Of a stretch of 64,000 bases of DNA, positions 46,110-54,497 are shown in pieces; position 1 is the stretch's first letter, and every line of letters starts with the position of its first letter. The stretch is from Marinobacter sp. CHS3-4 (GTDB taxonomy: Bacteria; Pseudomonadota; Gammaproteobacteria; Pseudomonadales; Oleiphilaceae). The stretch covers positions 1,116,001 through 1,180,000 of the forward strand of contig NZ_JASGBJ010000002.1 in assembly GCF_030053415.1 (NCBI RefSeq), written 5' to 3'. Below the pieces are notes generated by a model that searched no databases, had not been told where the DNA came from, and saw only the letters and a program-made list of their open reading frames with translations. A program made the translations under genes and the position numbers.

Positions 46110-46532
46110 TTACTCTTCTTCGTCCTGATCTTCAGTCTGACGATTCTGATTTTCCTCAGACTCGGAGGAACGACGTGGGCGATCTTCACCGCCGCCACGA
46201 CGGTCTTCACGGGACTCAGATGCTTTCATCGGTGACAGCTCAGTGTCAGCACCGTCGCGACGCAGGATCATGTCGCGGATGATGGCATCGTTGAAGCGGA
46301 AGTTGTGAGTAATCTCGTCCATCGCACCCTGTGAACATTCAACGTTCATCAGGACATAATGAGCTTTGTGAATCTTGTTGATCGGGTAAGCCAGGTGACG
46401 ACGGCCCCAATCTTCAAGGCGATGTACCTGACCGCCATCTTCAGTGATGAGGTTGGTATAACGCTCGATCATCGCGGGCACTTGCTCGCTCTGATCCGGG
46501 TGTACCATAAATACGATTTCGTAGTGACGCAT
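46110..46532 (-). CDS. rpsF: 30S ribosomal protein S6 with long acidic tail
   Basis: S6 (140 aa) begins [15 protein letters not shown] and ends with a disordered tail of about 45 residues rich in Glu, Arg and Ser that terminates Asp-Glu-Glu-Glu. RimK adds glutamates to such C-terminal tails, and rimK is present at 14150-15058. The gene heads the rpsF-rpsR-DUF2232-rplI operon. A 5' leader of up to about 140 bases separates it from the rlmB terminator. Confidence 0.97.
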   Translation of the reverse strand: MRHYEIVFMVHPDQSEQVPAMIERYTNLITEDGGQVHRLEDWGRRHLAYPINKIHKAHYVLMNVECSQGAMDEITHNFRFNDAIIRDMILRRDGADTELSPMKASESREDRRGGGEDRPRRSSESEENQNRQTEDQDEEE

Positions 46533-46673
46533 GAGTTCTCCCTACGGTTTAAACAGCCTCTTGCAGACGAGCCTCGCGGGGCACTCCTACAGGAAGCAAG
46601 GAGGTGGCAGACCAGGCTGCCGGCTTCTATCGCTTTTTTGACGCCCGACACCAGCAAGGCTGGTTTCAGGCAA

Positions 46674-46702
46674 TACAAAAGCGCCCCTAAAAAAAGGGGT
46701 GC
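46674..46702 (-). terminator. Rho-independent terminator of rlmB
   Basis: On the minus strand an 8-bp stem (46695-46702 with 46681-46688, one G-T pair, six-base loop) is followed by TTTTG. It lies 25 bases after the rlmB stop and separates rnr-rlmB from the S6 operon. Confidence 0.8.
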
Positions 46703-46726
46703 GGTATTCTAGGGGTATCGGAGTCT

Positions 46727-47464
46727 CTATGCAAGACGCTGACGCAAGGCTTCGTAAAGGCAAACGCCAGTGGCGACCGACACATTCAGACTATCTACGT
46801 GCCCTAGCATCGGAATATTGATGAGCAGGTCGCAGTGTTCACGGGTCAGGCGACGCATTCCCTTGCCTTCAGCGCCCATCACCAGCGCTACTGGACCTTT
46901 GAAATCCGCCTGGTACAGCGTGCTGTTCGCCTCTCCAGCAGTACCAATCAGCCAAACGCCGTCATCCTGTAGGGTTCTCATGAATCGGGCAAGGTTGGTC
47001 ACACGCACGAGTGGTACGGTTTCAGCCGCGCCACAAGCGACCTTTCTGACGGTTGGCGACAGCGATGCCGATTTGTCTTTCGGCACAATCACTGCCTGAA
47101 CACCAACAGCATCCGCCGTGCGCAGGCACGCGCCCAAATTGTGGGGGTCGGTGACCCCATCGAGAATCAACAGAAAAGGCGCAGCGTCCTGGCCAGCCAG
47201 GGACTGAAGCAAATCGTCCTCGCTCCATTCGCGACTTTCGGATACCTGGGCCACAACACCCTGATGGACACCCGCAACCCGCTTATCAAGCTCCCGACGA
47301 TGAACAACCTCCCAGGCAACGCCGTGGCTATCCAGCGCCTCAGTCACGCTTTTTACCCGCTTATCCTGCCGGCCGGTCTGGATCCACACCCGCAGTAACC
47401 GTTGGGGTTCACGTTTCAGTACGGCTTCAAAGGCATGCCAGCCAAAAATATACTCGTCAGACAC
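46727..47464 (-). CDS. rlmB: 23S rRNA (guanosine-2'-O-)-methyltransferase RlmB (GTG start)
   Basis: This 245-residue SpoU-type methyltransferase modifies G2251 of 23S rRNA. An N-terminal substrate-binding domain is followed by the knotted SPOUT domain: [20 protein letters not shown] and [15 protein letters not shown]. The GTG at 47464 follows an AGGGAAG. It lies 11 bases after rnr, as in E. coli, with which it is probably cotranscribed. Confidence 0.95.
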   Translation of the reverse strand: MSDEYIFGWHAFEAVLKREPQRLLRVWIQTGRQDKRVKSVTEALDSHGVAWEVVHRRELDKRVAGVHQGVVAQVSESREWSEDDLLQSLAGQDAAPFLLILDGVTDPHNLGACLRTADAVGVQAVIVPKDKSASLSPTVRKVACGAAETVPLVRVTNLARFMRTLQDDGVWLIGTAGEANSTLYQADFKGPVALVMGAEGKGMRRLTREHCDLLINIPMLGHVDSLNVSVATGVCLYEALRQRLA

Positions 47465-47475
47465 GAACTACTTCC

Positions 47476-50040
47476 CTACTTTTTTGGCTTGCGCTTTTTA
47501 TCAGTACCGGTGCGGCTGCTTTTCTTGCCTTTCTTCTTGCCGTCGCCCAGCGCCAGCTTGGCGGCCTCTGCCACCAGTTTGTTCCGGGCTGACATTTCAC
47601 CGTCTCCGGAACCGGAGCTGGCCGGGCGTTTTTTCGGGCGAGAGGGCTTTCCATCCGGCTTGCTCGTGCCAGGCTTTGCCTTTCCACGGCCCTTACCGTC
47701 ACCCCGACCTTTGTCCTTGGCGCGGCCTTTGTCTTTGGCACGACCTTTATCCTTTGGCGATCGCTTGGTGACTTCCAGAGCATCCAGATCAGCCTGGCGA
47801 TGATGCGGCTCGCTGGTCAGCTCCAGATCGATTTTGCGATCCTCCATACCAACCCGGACCACCTTCACACGCACTTCATCGCCAAGCCGGAAGCTCATGG
47901 CCGTGCGCTCACCAATCAGGCGGTGCTTGGCCGAATCATGGTGAAAATAATCACCGGCTAACGTGGAGACGTGAACCAGTCCTTCGATGTAAACCCCGGA
48001 AAGCTCCACAAAGAAGCCGAACGGCACCACCGAAGCAATCACTCCATCGTATTCCTCGCCCACATGGTCTTTGAGGTATTCGCACTTCAGCCACGCCATC
48101 ACGTCACGCGTTGCATCGTCTGCGCGGCGCTCGGTCATGGAGCAGTGCTCCCCGAGCTGCTGCATGCGCGCATAGTCATACGGATACTTGGCCAGTTCGG
48201 AATCCCGCTTTTCAGGCGCAACCACATCCTTGGAGTCTTGATCGCCATGAATAATGGACTTGATGCCACGGTGTACGATCAGATCCGGGTAGCGACGTAT
48301 GGGCGACGTAAAGTGCGCGTAGCTGGCAAAACCGAGACCGAAGTGGCCGCCCTCTTCCGGGCTGTACACCGCCTGACTCAGTGAGCGCAGCATCACGGTC
48401 TGAATGACGTTGGCATCGCTACGGTCTGCAATGCTGGACAAAAGCTCCTGATAGTCCGCTGATGTCGGGCTGTCGCCGCCACCAAGCTGAAGGCCCAGCT
48501 CACCCAGAAATAATCGAACGGCATTCAAGCGCTCTTCGGACGGCCCATCGTGTACCCGGTACAGGGACGGCACTTTGTGCTTTTTCAGGAAACGTGCGGT
48601 CGCCACATTGGCGCACAGCATGCATTCCTCAACGATTTTATGAGCGTCGTTGCGGGTAACCGGAACGATTTCTTCGATCTTGCGATTGGCATCAAAAACC
48701 ACTTTGGTTTCAGTGGTTTCAAAATCAATAGCACCGCGTTCAGTGCGGGCTTTCCTCAGCAGTTTGAACAGCCCATAAAGATTGTGCAGATCGGGCAATA
48801 CATGGGCGTACTGCTCGCACAAGCGATAACCAGGCTCGGAATCTGGGCGTTCCAGCATGTCGCTGACTTTGTTGTAGGTCAGCCGCGCATGACTGTGCAT
48901 CACCGCCTGATAAAAGGAATAGCTGCTGATTCGTCCGGCCGCGCTCACGGTCATATCCGCGACCATACACAGCCGGTCAACTCCTGGATTCAGTGAACAC
49001 AAGCCGTTGGACAGCTTCTCGGGCAACATCGGCACAACGTGATCGGGAAAATACACAGAGTTGCCGCGATTGATCGCCTCCTCGTCGAGGGGCGAGCCCG
49101 GACGCACATAATGCGAAACATCGGCGATCGCAACCACAAGGCGATAGCCGCCCCGGGGTCTTGGCTCACAATAGATGGCGTCGTCAAAATCTCTGGCAGT
49201 CTCGTCATCAATCGTGACCAGATTCAGGTTGCGGAGATCGACCCGGTTCTGTTTGTCACTTTCTGACACCTCTTCCGGGATATCAGCCGCCTGCTCTCCA
49301 ACGGCGGGCGGCCAACTGTGGGGTATATCATAAGACCGAATAGCCACCTCGATTTCCATACCCGGGGCCATGTGCTCGCCCAGAACTTCAACCACTTTGC
49401 CAAGTGGCTGGGTGCGAACCGAAGGCTGACGCAGTATATCGACCACCACATACTGGCCGTGACGCGCTTCGCCAACATGTTCTGCCGGCACCAACACCTC
49501 GTGGTTTATGCGGGCATTCTCTGGCACAACGAACGTAATACCGCTCTCCTGAAAAAGTCGCCCCACGGTCTGGGTGGTTCGATATTCCAGCACCTCGACA
49601 ATGACACCCTCACGACGCCCGCGGTCGTCCACGCGATCCACCCTGGCAGCAACCCGGTCGCCATGAAAAACCTGCCGCATCTGACGGGCGGTCAAGAACA
49701 GATCGCTGCCGCCGTCGTCCGGTATCAGAAACCCGAAACCATCCTTATGACCGACCACTCGCCCGGAAACCAGGTCCGCCTCTTCGAGCGGCAAATAAGC
49801 GCCGCGACGATTGCAAATCATCTGGCCATCTCGGCACATGGCAATCAGTCGGCGACGCAACGCTTCAATGCCTTCTTCCGAATCAAGCCCGAACTCTGAG
49901 CACAGAGTTTCATGGGTAGCTGGCGCACCGCGCTCTTTCAGGTGCGCAAGAATAAACTCCCGGCTGTGGATCGGGTTGTCGTATTTACTTGCCTCACGCT
50001 GGGCATGGGGGTCTTGGCCTGATTTTTTTCTGGAAACCAT
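47476..50040 (-). CDS. rnr: Ribonuclease R with repetitive basic tail
   Basis: RNase R (854 aa) is a 3'-5' exoribonuclease that degrades structured RNA. An N-terminal helix-turn-helix-like region and cold-shock domains lead to the RNB domain, with Thr-Ile-Asp-Asp-Glu-Thr-Ala-Arg-Asp-Phe-Asp-Asp-Ala carrying the catalytic aspartates, then an S1 domain near residue 670. The last about 100 residues are Lys/Gly/Arg-rich, with three Asp-Lys-Gly-Arg-Ala-Lys units. I use the ATG at 50040 (AAGGA upstream), although the frame is open to 50388. Confidence 0.95.
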   Translation of the reverse strand: MVSRKKSGQDPHAQREASKYDNPIHSREFILAHLKERGAPATHETLCSEFGLDSEEGIEALRRRLIAMCRDGQMICNRRGAYLPLEEADLVSGRVVGHKDGFGFLIPDDGGSDLFLTARQMRQVFHGDRVAARVDRVDDRGRREGVIVEVLEYRTTQTVGRLFQESGITFVVPENARINHEVLVPAEHVGEARHGQYVVVDILRQPSVRTQPLGKVVEVLGEHMAPGMEIEVAIRSYDIPHSWPPAVGEQAADIPEEVSESDKQNRVDLRNLNLVTIDDETARDFDDAIYCEPRPRGGYRLVVAIADVSHYVRPGSPLDEEAINRGNSVYFPDHVVPMLPEKLSNGLCSLNPGVDRLCMVADMTVSAAGRISSYSFYQAVMHSHARLTYNKVSDMLERPDSEPGYRLCEQYAHVLPDLHNLYGLFKLLRKARTERGAIDFETTETKVVFDANRKIEEIVPVTRNDAHKIVEECMLCANVATARFLKKHKVPSLYRVHDGPSEERLNAVRLFLGELGLQLGGGDSPTSADYQELLSSIADRSDANVIQTVMLRSLSQAVYSPEEGGHFGLGFASYAHFTSPIRRYPDLIVHRGIKSIIHGDQDSKDVVAPEKRDSELAKYPYDYARMQQLGEHCSMTERRADDATRDVMAWLKCEYLKDHVGEEYDGVIASVVPFGFFVELSGVYIEGLVHVSTLAGDYFHHDSAKHRLIGERTAMSFRLGDEVRVKVVRVGMEDRKIDLELTSEPHHRQADLDALEVTKRSPKDKGRAKDKGRAKDKGRGDGKGRGKAKPGTSKPDGKPSRPKKRPASSGSGDGEMSARNKLVAEAAKLALGDGKKKGKKSSRTGTDKKRKPKK
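47705..47758 (-). repeat. 18-bp tandem repeat coding the RNase R tail
   Basis: Three near-identical 18-base units (47705, 47723 and 47741) in frame with rnr encode six-residue Lys-Asp-Lys-Gly-Arg-Ala-type repeats in the basic C-terminal tail. Synonymous differences among units suggest they are not freshly duplicated. Confidence 0.8.
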
Positions 50041-50194
50041 TCTTGTCCTTCTGCCGGCTGCTCCGCAGCAGCCAGCGACTTGAGTGTATCGATGATCGAC
50101 TATTGGGCAGGAGTATAACGCTGAGGGCCAGTTTCCACCTAACACGCGGGCAAAATAACGGTGTGAAAGACCGCCAGAAGCCGATAAAAAACAT

Positions 50195-50230
50195 TTGACA
50201 GTTTTTTTGCGAATGATTAAAGTACGCGCC
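50195..50230 (+). promoter_or_regulatory. Promoter of tRNA-Leu
   Basis: TTGACA (50195-50200), a 17-base spacer and TAAAGT (50218-50223) are followed at once by ACGCGCC (50224-50230). The -35 is an exact consensus and the GC-rich discriminator is identical to that of tRNA-Met, suggesting shared growth-rate or ppGpp control. Confidence 0.7.
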
Positions 50231-50335
50231 ATCGGATAACGGCAACGCCGATTCCGAAGCAGAAATCCCGGAAATTCAGTAATATAAAGCGTCCACAGAT
50301 GCTTTAAACTGCGCCGGAATAGCTGCAAGTCATCT

Positions 50336-50422
50336 GCCGAGGTGGCGAAATTGGTAGACGCGCTAGCTTCAGGTGCTAGTGGGGGCAACCCCGTGGAGGT
50401 TCAAGTCCTCTCCTCGGCACCA
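50336..50422 (+). tRNA. tRNA-Leu (anticodon CAG)
   Basis: An 87-base class II tRNA with acceptor GCCGAGG/CCTCGGC, encoded CCA, a long variable arm (TGGGGGCAACCCCGT) and anticodon stem CTAGC/GCTAG around the loop TTCAGGT, anticodon CAG, which reads CUG. It lies alone behind its own promoter. Confidence 0.97.
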
Positions 50423-50442
50423 TTTCTTTCCCCAAGAAATGG
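50420..50442 (+). terminator. Hairpin at the tRNA-Leu 3' end
   Basis: A perfect 9-bp stem (CCATTTCTT at 50420-50428 with AAGAAATGG at 50434-50442, five-base loop) begins inside the tRNA's own CCA. No T-run follows. It may end transcription or guide 3' processing. Confidence 0.45.
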
Positions 50443-50529
50443 CTCTCAGAAAAGCACATCATCCCGATATTTGAAGAATTCCCGATGCGTTGATTTGTGT
50501 CGGCCTGATGCTGGCCGAAACTGGCTCTT

Positions 50530-52380
50530 TTACTGAACCAGCCCGGCTAGATACTCGGAAAATTTCTGGTAGGAATAGGCGACTCGCGCATATCCAGTGA
50601 ATGGTGCCCGGTCAACCGCACGCCCGCAACTGTCTTCACCCTGGTATTGCTTCAGATACGCGCTATCGATCAGGTTGGGTTGATCCGGAATAAAACGGTC
50701 TTGGCTGGTGGTGGGATAGTAAAACTGCCACTGGAAGCCGCCTGAGTTGACCACCCCTGCCGTGCCTTGAAAACCCTCATCTTGAAAGCCGTATCGCAAT
50801 GGGCGATTGAAACCGTCGCGAAGATCCAGTTCCAGCGCCACATTAGCCAGAGCTGAAGGTATTTCCATTTCGCCCGAGATGGAGTAATTCTGCGTGGCAG
50901 ATACAACCAGCGGTTCATCCAAATCTTCATCTGCGATATCAGCTTCACAGGACTGGGGGGCAGAACTGAATGCAACAACTTCCCTGTCGATACCGTTTAC
51001 CGTTCGGGTAAAACCAAGGAACGTATCCGAACTACCAGTGTAATCAGGCTTCAAAATCTCGGTTTTGCTATCGCTGATGGCCGTAATGGAGTCAACGCGA
51101 CCATTCGCCATCGACCAGTCGTATGCAATAGCCGCCTCCCCCCCAAGTTCGGAAGTGGAGGCAAGGCTGCCGTGGCAGGTGGTCGTCGTTTCGAAAGCGG
51201 CCGTTCCATTTTCCCAGTCAAAGGACAGGCGCTCGTCCACACCCTCTTCATCATAGAAGGTTCCGGAGATCTGATTGAGTGTGATCGTGGGCACCCACTG
51301 AACGTCTGTATCCGCGATGCGGCCATTGGCATTGATCAACCTGACCAATTCGCTGAGCTCTGGTTTCATGCATCCGTTGGTTTCTATAGAAGTCAGACGG
51401 CCACTTTCGGAGTAGTTAAAAGATAGTTCCGCCAATTCCTCAAGACTGGAGATAGATTCTGGCAATTCGTCACTGGCGCGGGCAAAAACAGTTTGCCGAA
51501 CGACCACCTCGTTGTCTTCCAATTCCAGATCCACATCCGGCAACTCGAGTGCCTCCACATCGACCACTGAATAGTCACCGTCCACTGCAGCCGAATCTAC
51601 AGCCTGGACAATCTCAAGTGCGTTTCGGGCAAAAGAAATACCCATCAACCTGACAGCATCAGCGCTCAGGCCCGGCTGAAGGCCATCGCCGTCTGCCAGA
51701 ATCTCTTTATAGTAAGAGGGAAGCTGACTCGAAAGAAAACGTCCGAATGCCTTGGCATAGGCTTGAGCGCGCACATCACCAGACAACACATAATCACTGA
51801 CCAGGTTTACATTACCCAGAGCCAAAGCCAGCTCGGTCGTCCCGGACAGAAACCCGAAAAGGCCATTTACCTGTCGCTGACGAGCAAGGGTGGTAAGAGG
51901 CGTCACATTGCGAACGCCAGGCGGCGAACTCATCATGAACGCATTGTCCAGAACCTGGTCGCCAGCGTCTGTCTGCTCCAGTGTCTGGCCAGGCAGCACC
52001 ACCGCAAACAGTGGATAGTCCTTGGGGTCCAGATCAGCGGAAATTAGCGGATCCTGCTCCAGCTGCGAAATATCAAGCTCAAACCGCCCGTCTTGCCCTG
52101 ACATGCCGGTGGGCTCTCCACTTGTCAGCACCAGCTCGGTTCCGGCTTCATTTTCAATGGTCAGAGGACCGGGCGTGTACTGCCCGTTGCCGTCAATATC
52201 CAGCCAGACACGGGCATTCTTCAGGTAACCATTCATCACCCGACCGACATAAGGCTTGGTATCGATGTAGCCTTCCGCATCGAAGTTCCGACCGTCTTCC
52301 GGATAAACGTCGGATTCCTCTTCACAGCCGATCAGCAGGAGGGAAAATAAAGTGATGGTGACAGGGAGCAGGAATTTCAT
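50530..52380 (-). CDS. Large lipoprotein of unknown function
   Basis: A 616-residue protein with a lipoprotein signal (Met-Lys-Phe-Leu-Leu start, Leu-Leu-Ile-Gly-Cys). Near residue 45 lies Asn-Ala-Arg-Val-Trp-Leu-Asp-Ile-Asp-Gly-Asn-Gly-Gln, an EF-hand- or dockerin-like Asp-x-Asp-x-Asn-Gly loop that may bind calcium. The rest is acidic and beta-rich without a family I know. It lies alone between tRNA-Leu and the acyl-CoA dehydrogenase. The start at 52380 is fixed by the signal peptide; the frame is open to 52461. Confidence 0.7.
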   Translation of the reverse strand: MKFLLPVTITLFSLLLIGCEEESDVYPEDGRNFDAEGYIDTKPYVGRVMNGYLKNARVWLDIDGNGQYTPGPLTIENEAGTELVLTSGEPTGMSGQDGRFELDISQLEQDPLISADLDPKDYPLFAVVLPGQTLEQTDAGDQVLDNAFMMSSPPGVRNVTPLTTLARQRQVNGLFGFLSGTTELALALGNVNLVSDYVLSGDVRAQAYAKAFGRFLSSQLPSYYKEILADGDGLQPGLSADAVRLMGISFARNALEIVQAVDSAAVDGDYSVVDVEALELPDVDLELEDNEVVVRQTVFARASDELPESISSLEELAELSFNYSESGRLTSIETNGCMKPELSELVRLINANGRIADTDVQWVPTITLNQISGTFYDEEGVDERLSFDWENGTAAFETTTTCHGSLASTSELGGEAAIAYDWSMANGRVDSITAISDSKTEILKPDYTGSSDTFLGFTRTVNGIDREVVAFSSAPQSCEADIADEDLDEPLVVSATQNYSISGEMEIPSALANVALELDLRDGFNRPLRYGFQDEGFQGTAGVVNSGGFQWQFYYPTTSQDRFIPDQPNLIDSAYLKQYQGEDSCGRAVDRAPFTGYARVAYSYQKFSEYLAGLVQ

Positions 52381-52484
52381 CGCGGCAACCATTGTCCTTG
52401 TTAGAGGTTGTGCCGCTACTTTAGGGGATGTTGGCTCTTTGAACCTTGATAGGTTTGGCAATTTGTAAACTTAGGTAACCTGCT

Positions 52485-52522
52485 GGCGCAGTTCTATCCC
52501 TGCACAGGGATAGAACTGCGCC
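52485..52522. other. Very strong 18-bp inverted repeat
   Basis: Arms at 52485-52502 and 52505-52522 (GGCGCAGTTCTATCCCTG and its exact complement) are separated by only CA. It starts 10 bases after the acyl-CoA dehydrogenase stop, about 105 bases before the lipoprotein start (in gene direction). No T-run follows on either strand. It is either a transcript-end hairpin or an operator. Confidence 0.75.
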
Positions 52523-52532
52523 TTCCTGTGCC

Positions 52533-53678
52533 CTAAAAAGAGCGGGCCACGATTTCTTTCATGATTTCGTTGGTTCCGGCGTAGATTCTCTGTACACGGG
52601 AATCAGCCCAGGCCCGGGCAATGGGATATTCCCACATGTAGCCGTAGCCGCCGTGCAGCTGCACGCACTCATCCATGACCTTGCACTGCAGATCCGTCGT
52701 GTGCTGCTTGAGCATGGCTGCGGTGGGAATGTCCAGTTTCTTCTCCAGATGCAGCTCCAGGCAGCGGTCGCAGAACACTCTTGCCGCGGTGATTTCTGCC
52801 TTCAGCTCGGCCAGCTTGAAGCGGGTATTCTGGAACTTGATCACCGGTTTGCCGAAGGCTTTGCGTTCTTTCACGTAATCCAGTGTCCACTCCCAGGCAG
52901 CTTCAGCGGCCGCGACGGCGGTCAGGGCTACCTGCAGACGTTCTGCGGGCAACTCCTGCATCAACTGAAAGAATCCCTGGCCTTCCATACCGCCAATCAG
53001 GTTTCCTGCCGGAATTTTTACATCCTGGAAGAACAGCTCTGACGTGTCCTGGGCCTTCATCCCCACTTTGTTCAGGTTCTGCCCCTTTTCAAAGCCATCC
53101 CATTCGCTTTCCACGATAAACAAACTGGTGCCCTTGGCGCCTTCTTTGGGATCCGTCTTGGCCACGACGATTACCAGGTCCGCCATCTGACCGTTAGTGA
53201 TAAACGTCTTGCTGCCATTGAGTACGTAGTGCTCGCCAGAAGCATCCTTGACGGCGGTGGTTTTGATGCCCTGAAGATCGGACCCTGCACCGGGCTCGGT
53301 CATCGCAATGGCGCCAATCATTTCACCAGTCGCCAACTTGGGCAGGTAGTGGGCTTTCTGATCATCTGAGCCATAGTTCAGTATGTAAGGTGCGACTATG
53401 TCCGAATGCAACGACCAGCCAATACCGGAAAGCCCCGCACGGGAAACCTCTTCCATGATAACGGCACTGTATCGAAAATCGGCGCCGACTCCGCCGTATT
53501 CTTCGGGCAAAGTTGGGCAAAGAAAACCCAATTCGCCGGCCTTGGCCCAGATTTCGCGACTGACCTGGCCATCTTTCTCCCACTGTTCATGATGAGGGGC
53601 CGCTTCCTGCTGAAGGAACTTTCGAACGGAATCGCGAAACCCATCCAGGTCGGCGTCGAAAATCGTGCGTGGAATCAT
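52533..53678 (-). CDS. Long-chain (LCAD-like) acyl-CoA dehydrogenase
   Basis: The 381-residue FAD enzyme makes the first double bond in fatty-acyl-CoA beta-oxidation. It closely follows mammalian LCAD in Gln-Glu-Leu-Pro-Ala-Glu246-Arg-Leu, the helix-G catalytic Glu of LCAD and IVD, and in Gln-Leu-His-Gly-Gly-Tyr-Gly-Tyr-Met-Trp-Glu-Tyr-Pro-Ile-Ala. The other catalytic site used by MCAD-type enzymes (Tyr-Glu-Gly-Thr) reads Tyr-Ala-Gly-Thr, as expected for this branch. GAGG precedes the ATG. A role in lipid or alkane breakdown is likely. Confidence 0.9.
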   Translation of the reverse strand: MIPRTIFDADLDGFRDSVRKFLQQEAAPHHEQWEKDGQVSREIWAKAGELGFLCPTLPEEYGGVGADFRYSAVIMEEVSRAGLSGIGWSLHSDIVAPYILNYGSDDQKAHYLPKLATGEMIGAIAMTEPGAGSDLQGIKTTAVKDASGEHYVLNGSKTFITNGQMADLVIVVAKTDPKEGAKGTSLFIVESEWDGFEKGQNLNKVGMKAQDTSELFFQDVKIPAGNLIGGMEGQGFFQLMQELPAERLQVALTAVAAAEAAWEWTLDYVKERKAFGKPVIKFQNTRFKLAELKAEITAARVFCDRCLELHLEKKLDIPTAAMLKQHTTDLQCKVMDECVQLHGGYGYMWEYPIARAWADSRVQRIYAGTNEIMKEIVARSF

Positions 53679-53815
53679 GATAAACCTCAGCGAACTGTGT
53701 TGTTGTGATAGGAACAGTGTCAGCCGCAGGTGCAGATGGGCTCAATGATGAAAAATGTCATTCGGGCTGACCAAAACCATCGCAGATAGGGTATGCATCG
53801 CCAGCCAGGCGCCGA

Positions 53816-54463
53816 TCAATCGGCCTTTTTGGACGCCAGCCTATCCTCTCCCCAGCGGGGCATCAAATCCTGAGGAAAATCGAGGTGGTCCATCAGCCGA
53901 GCCACGATGAAATCGACTAGGTCAGCAATGGATTCGGGTTGGTGGTAAAAGCCCGGACTGGCAGGCATGACCAAAGCCCCCATGCGGGTGAGCCGAAGCA
54001 TGTTCTCCAGATGAACTTCAGAAAACGGCGCCTCTCTGGGAACCAGGATTAATTTTCGGCGCTCTTTCAATGCGACATCACCGGCCCGCTCAATCAGATT
54101 GTTACTGGCACCGGTGGCCAGTGCAGACAAGGTTCCGGTGCTGCAAGGGCAAACCACGAGCGGCGCTTTTTCTCCTGATCCGGAGGCGGGTGGTGAAAAC
54201 CAGTCCTCCCGACCGAACACCAGCACCTGCCCTTCATCAGCGCCTGCATAGTCTCGAAAGGCTTCCTGCATCGAAGCCGTGTTGCCAGACAGCTTCAAGT
54301 CAGTCTCGGTGGCGATAACGATCTGTGCTGCCTTACTGATCATAATATGCACCTGGCACCCAGCGGCCACCAGGCATTGCAACAGCCGCAGGCCATACTG
54401 GGCACCCGAGGCCCCGGTGAAAGCCAGATTGATGACGCGACGTTGCTGTGTAACCTGGGTCAT
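53816..54463 (-). CDS. ubiX: Flavin prenyltransferase UbiX
   Basis: UbiX (215 aa) makes prenylated FMN, the cofactor of the decarboxylase UbiD in ubiquinone synthesis. Visible are [18 protein letters not shown] and Val-Pro-Arg-Glu-Ala-Pro-Phe-Ser. No ubiD is adjacent. It lies 34 bases after mpl, as is common in gammaproteobacteria. Confidence 0.95.
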   Translation of the reverse strand: MTQVTQQRRVINLAFTGASGAQYGLRLLQCLVAAGCQVHIMISKAAQIVIATETDLKLSGNTASMQEAFRDYAGADEGQVLVFGREDWFSPPASGSGEKAPLVVCPCSTGTLSALATGASNNLIERAGDVALKERRKLILVPREAPFSEVHLENMLRLTRMGALVMPASPGFYHQPESIADLVDFIVARLMDHLDFPQDLMPRWGEDRLASKKAD

Positions 54464-54497
54464 AAATTGCTATCCATATCGAATAATGCAAATTGGA

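Noticed and set aside
46533..46670. Possible S6:S18-binding RNA motif in the rpsF leader
   Set aside because: A leader exists and contains CCG near the start codon, but I could not fold a structure that matches the published motif with confidence.
47476..50388. A longer RNase R starting at 50388
   Set aside because: The extra N-terminus would run through the tRNA-Leu gene antisense; the ATG at 50040 has a good Shine-Dalgarno and family-like start.
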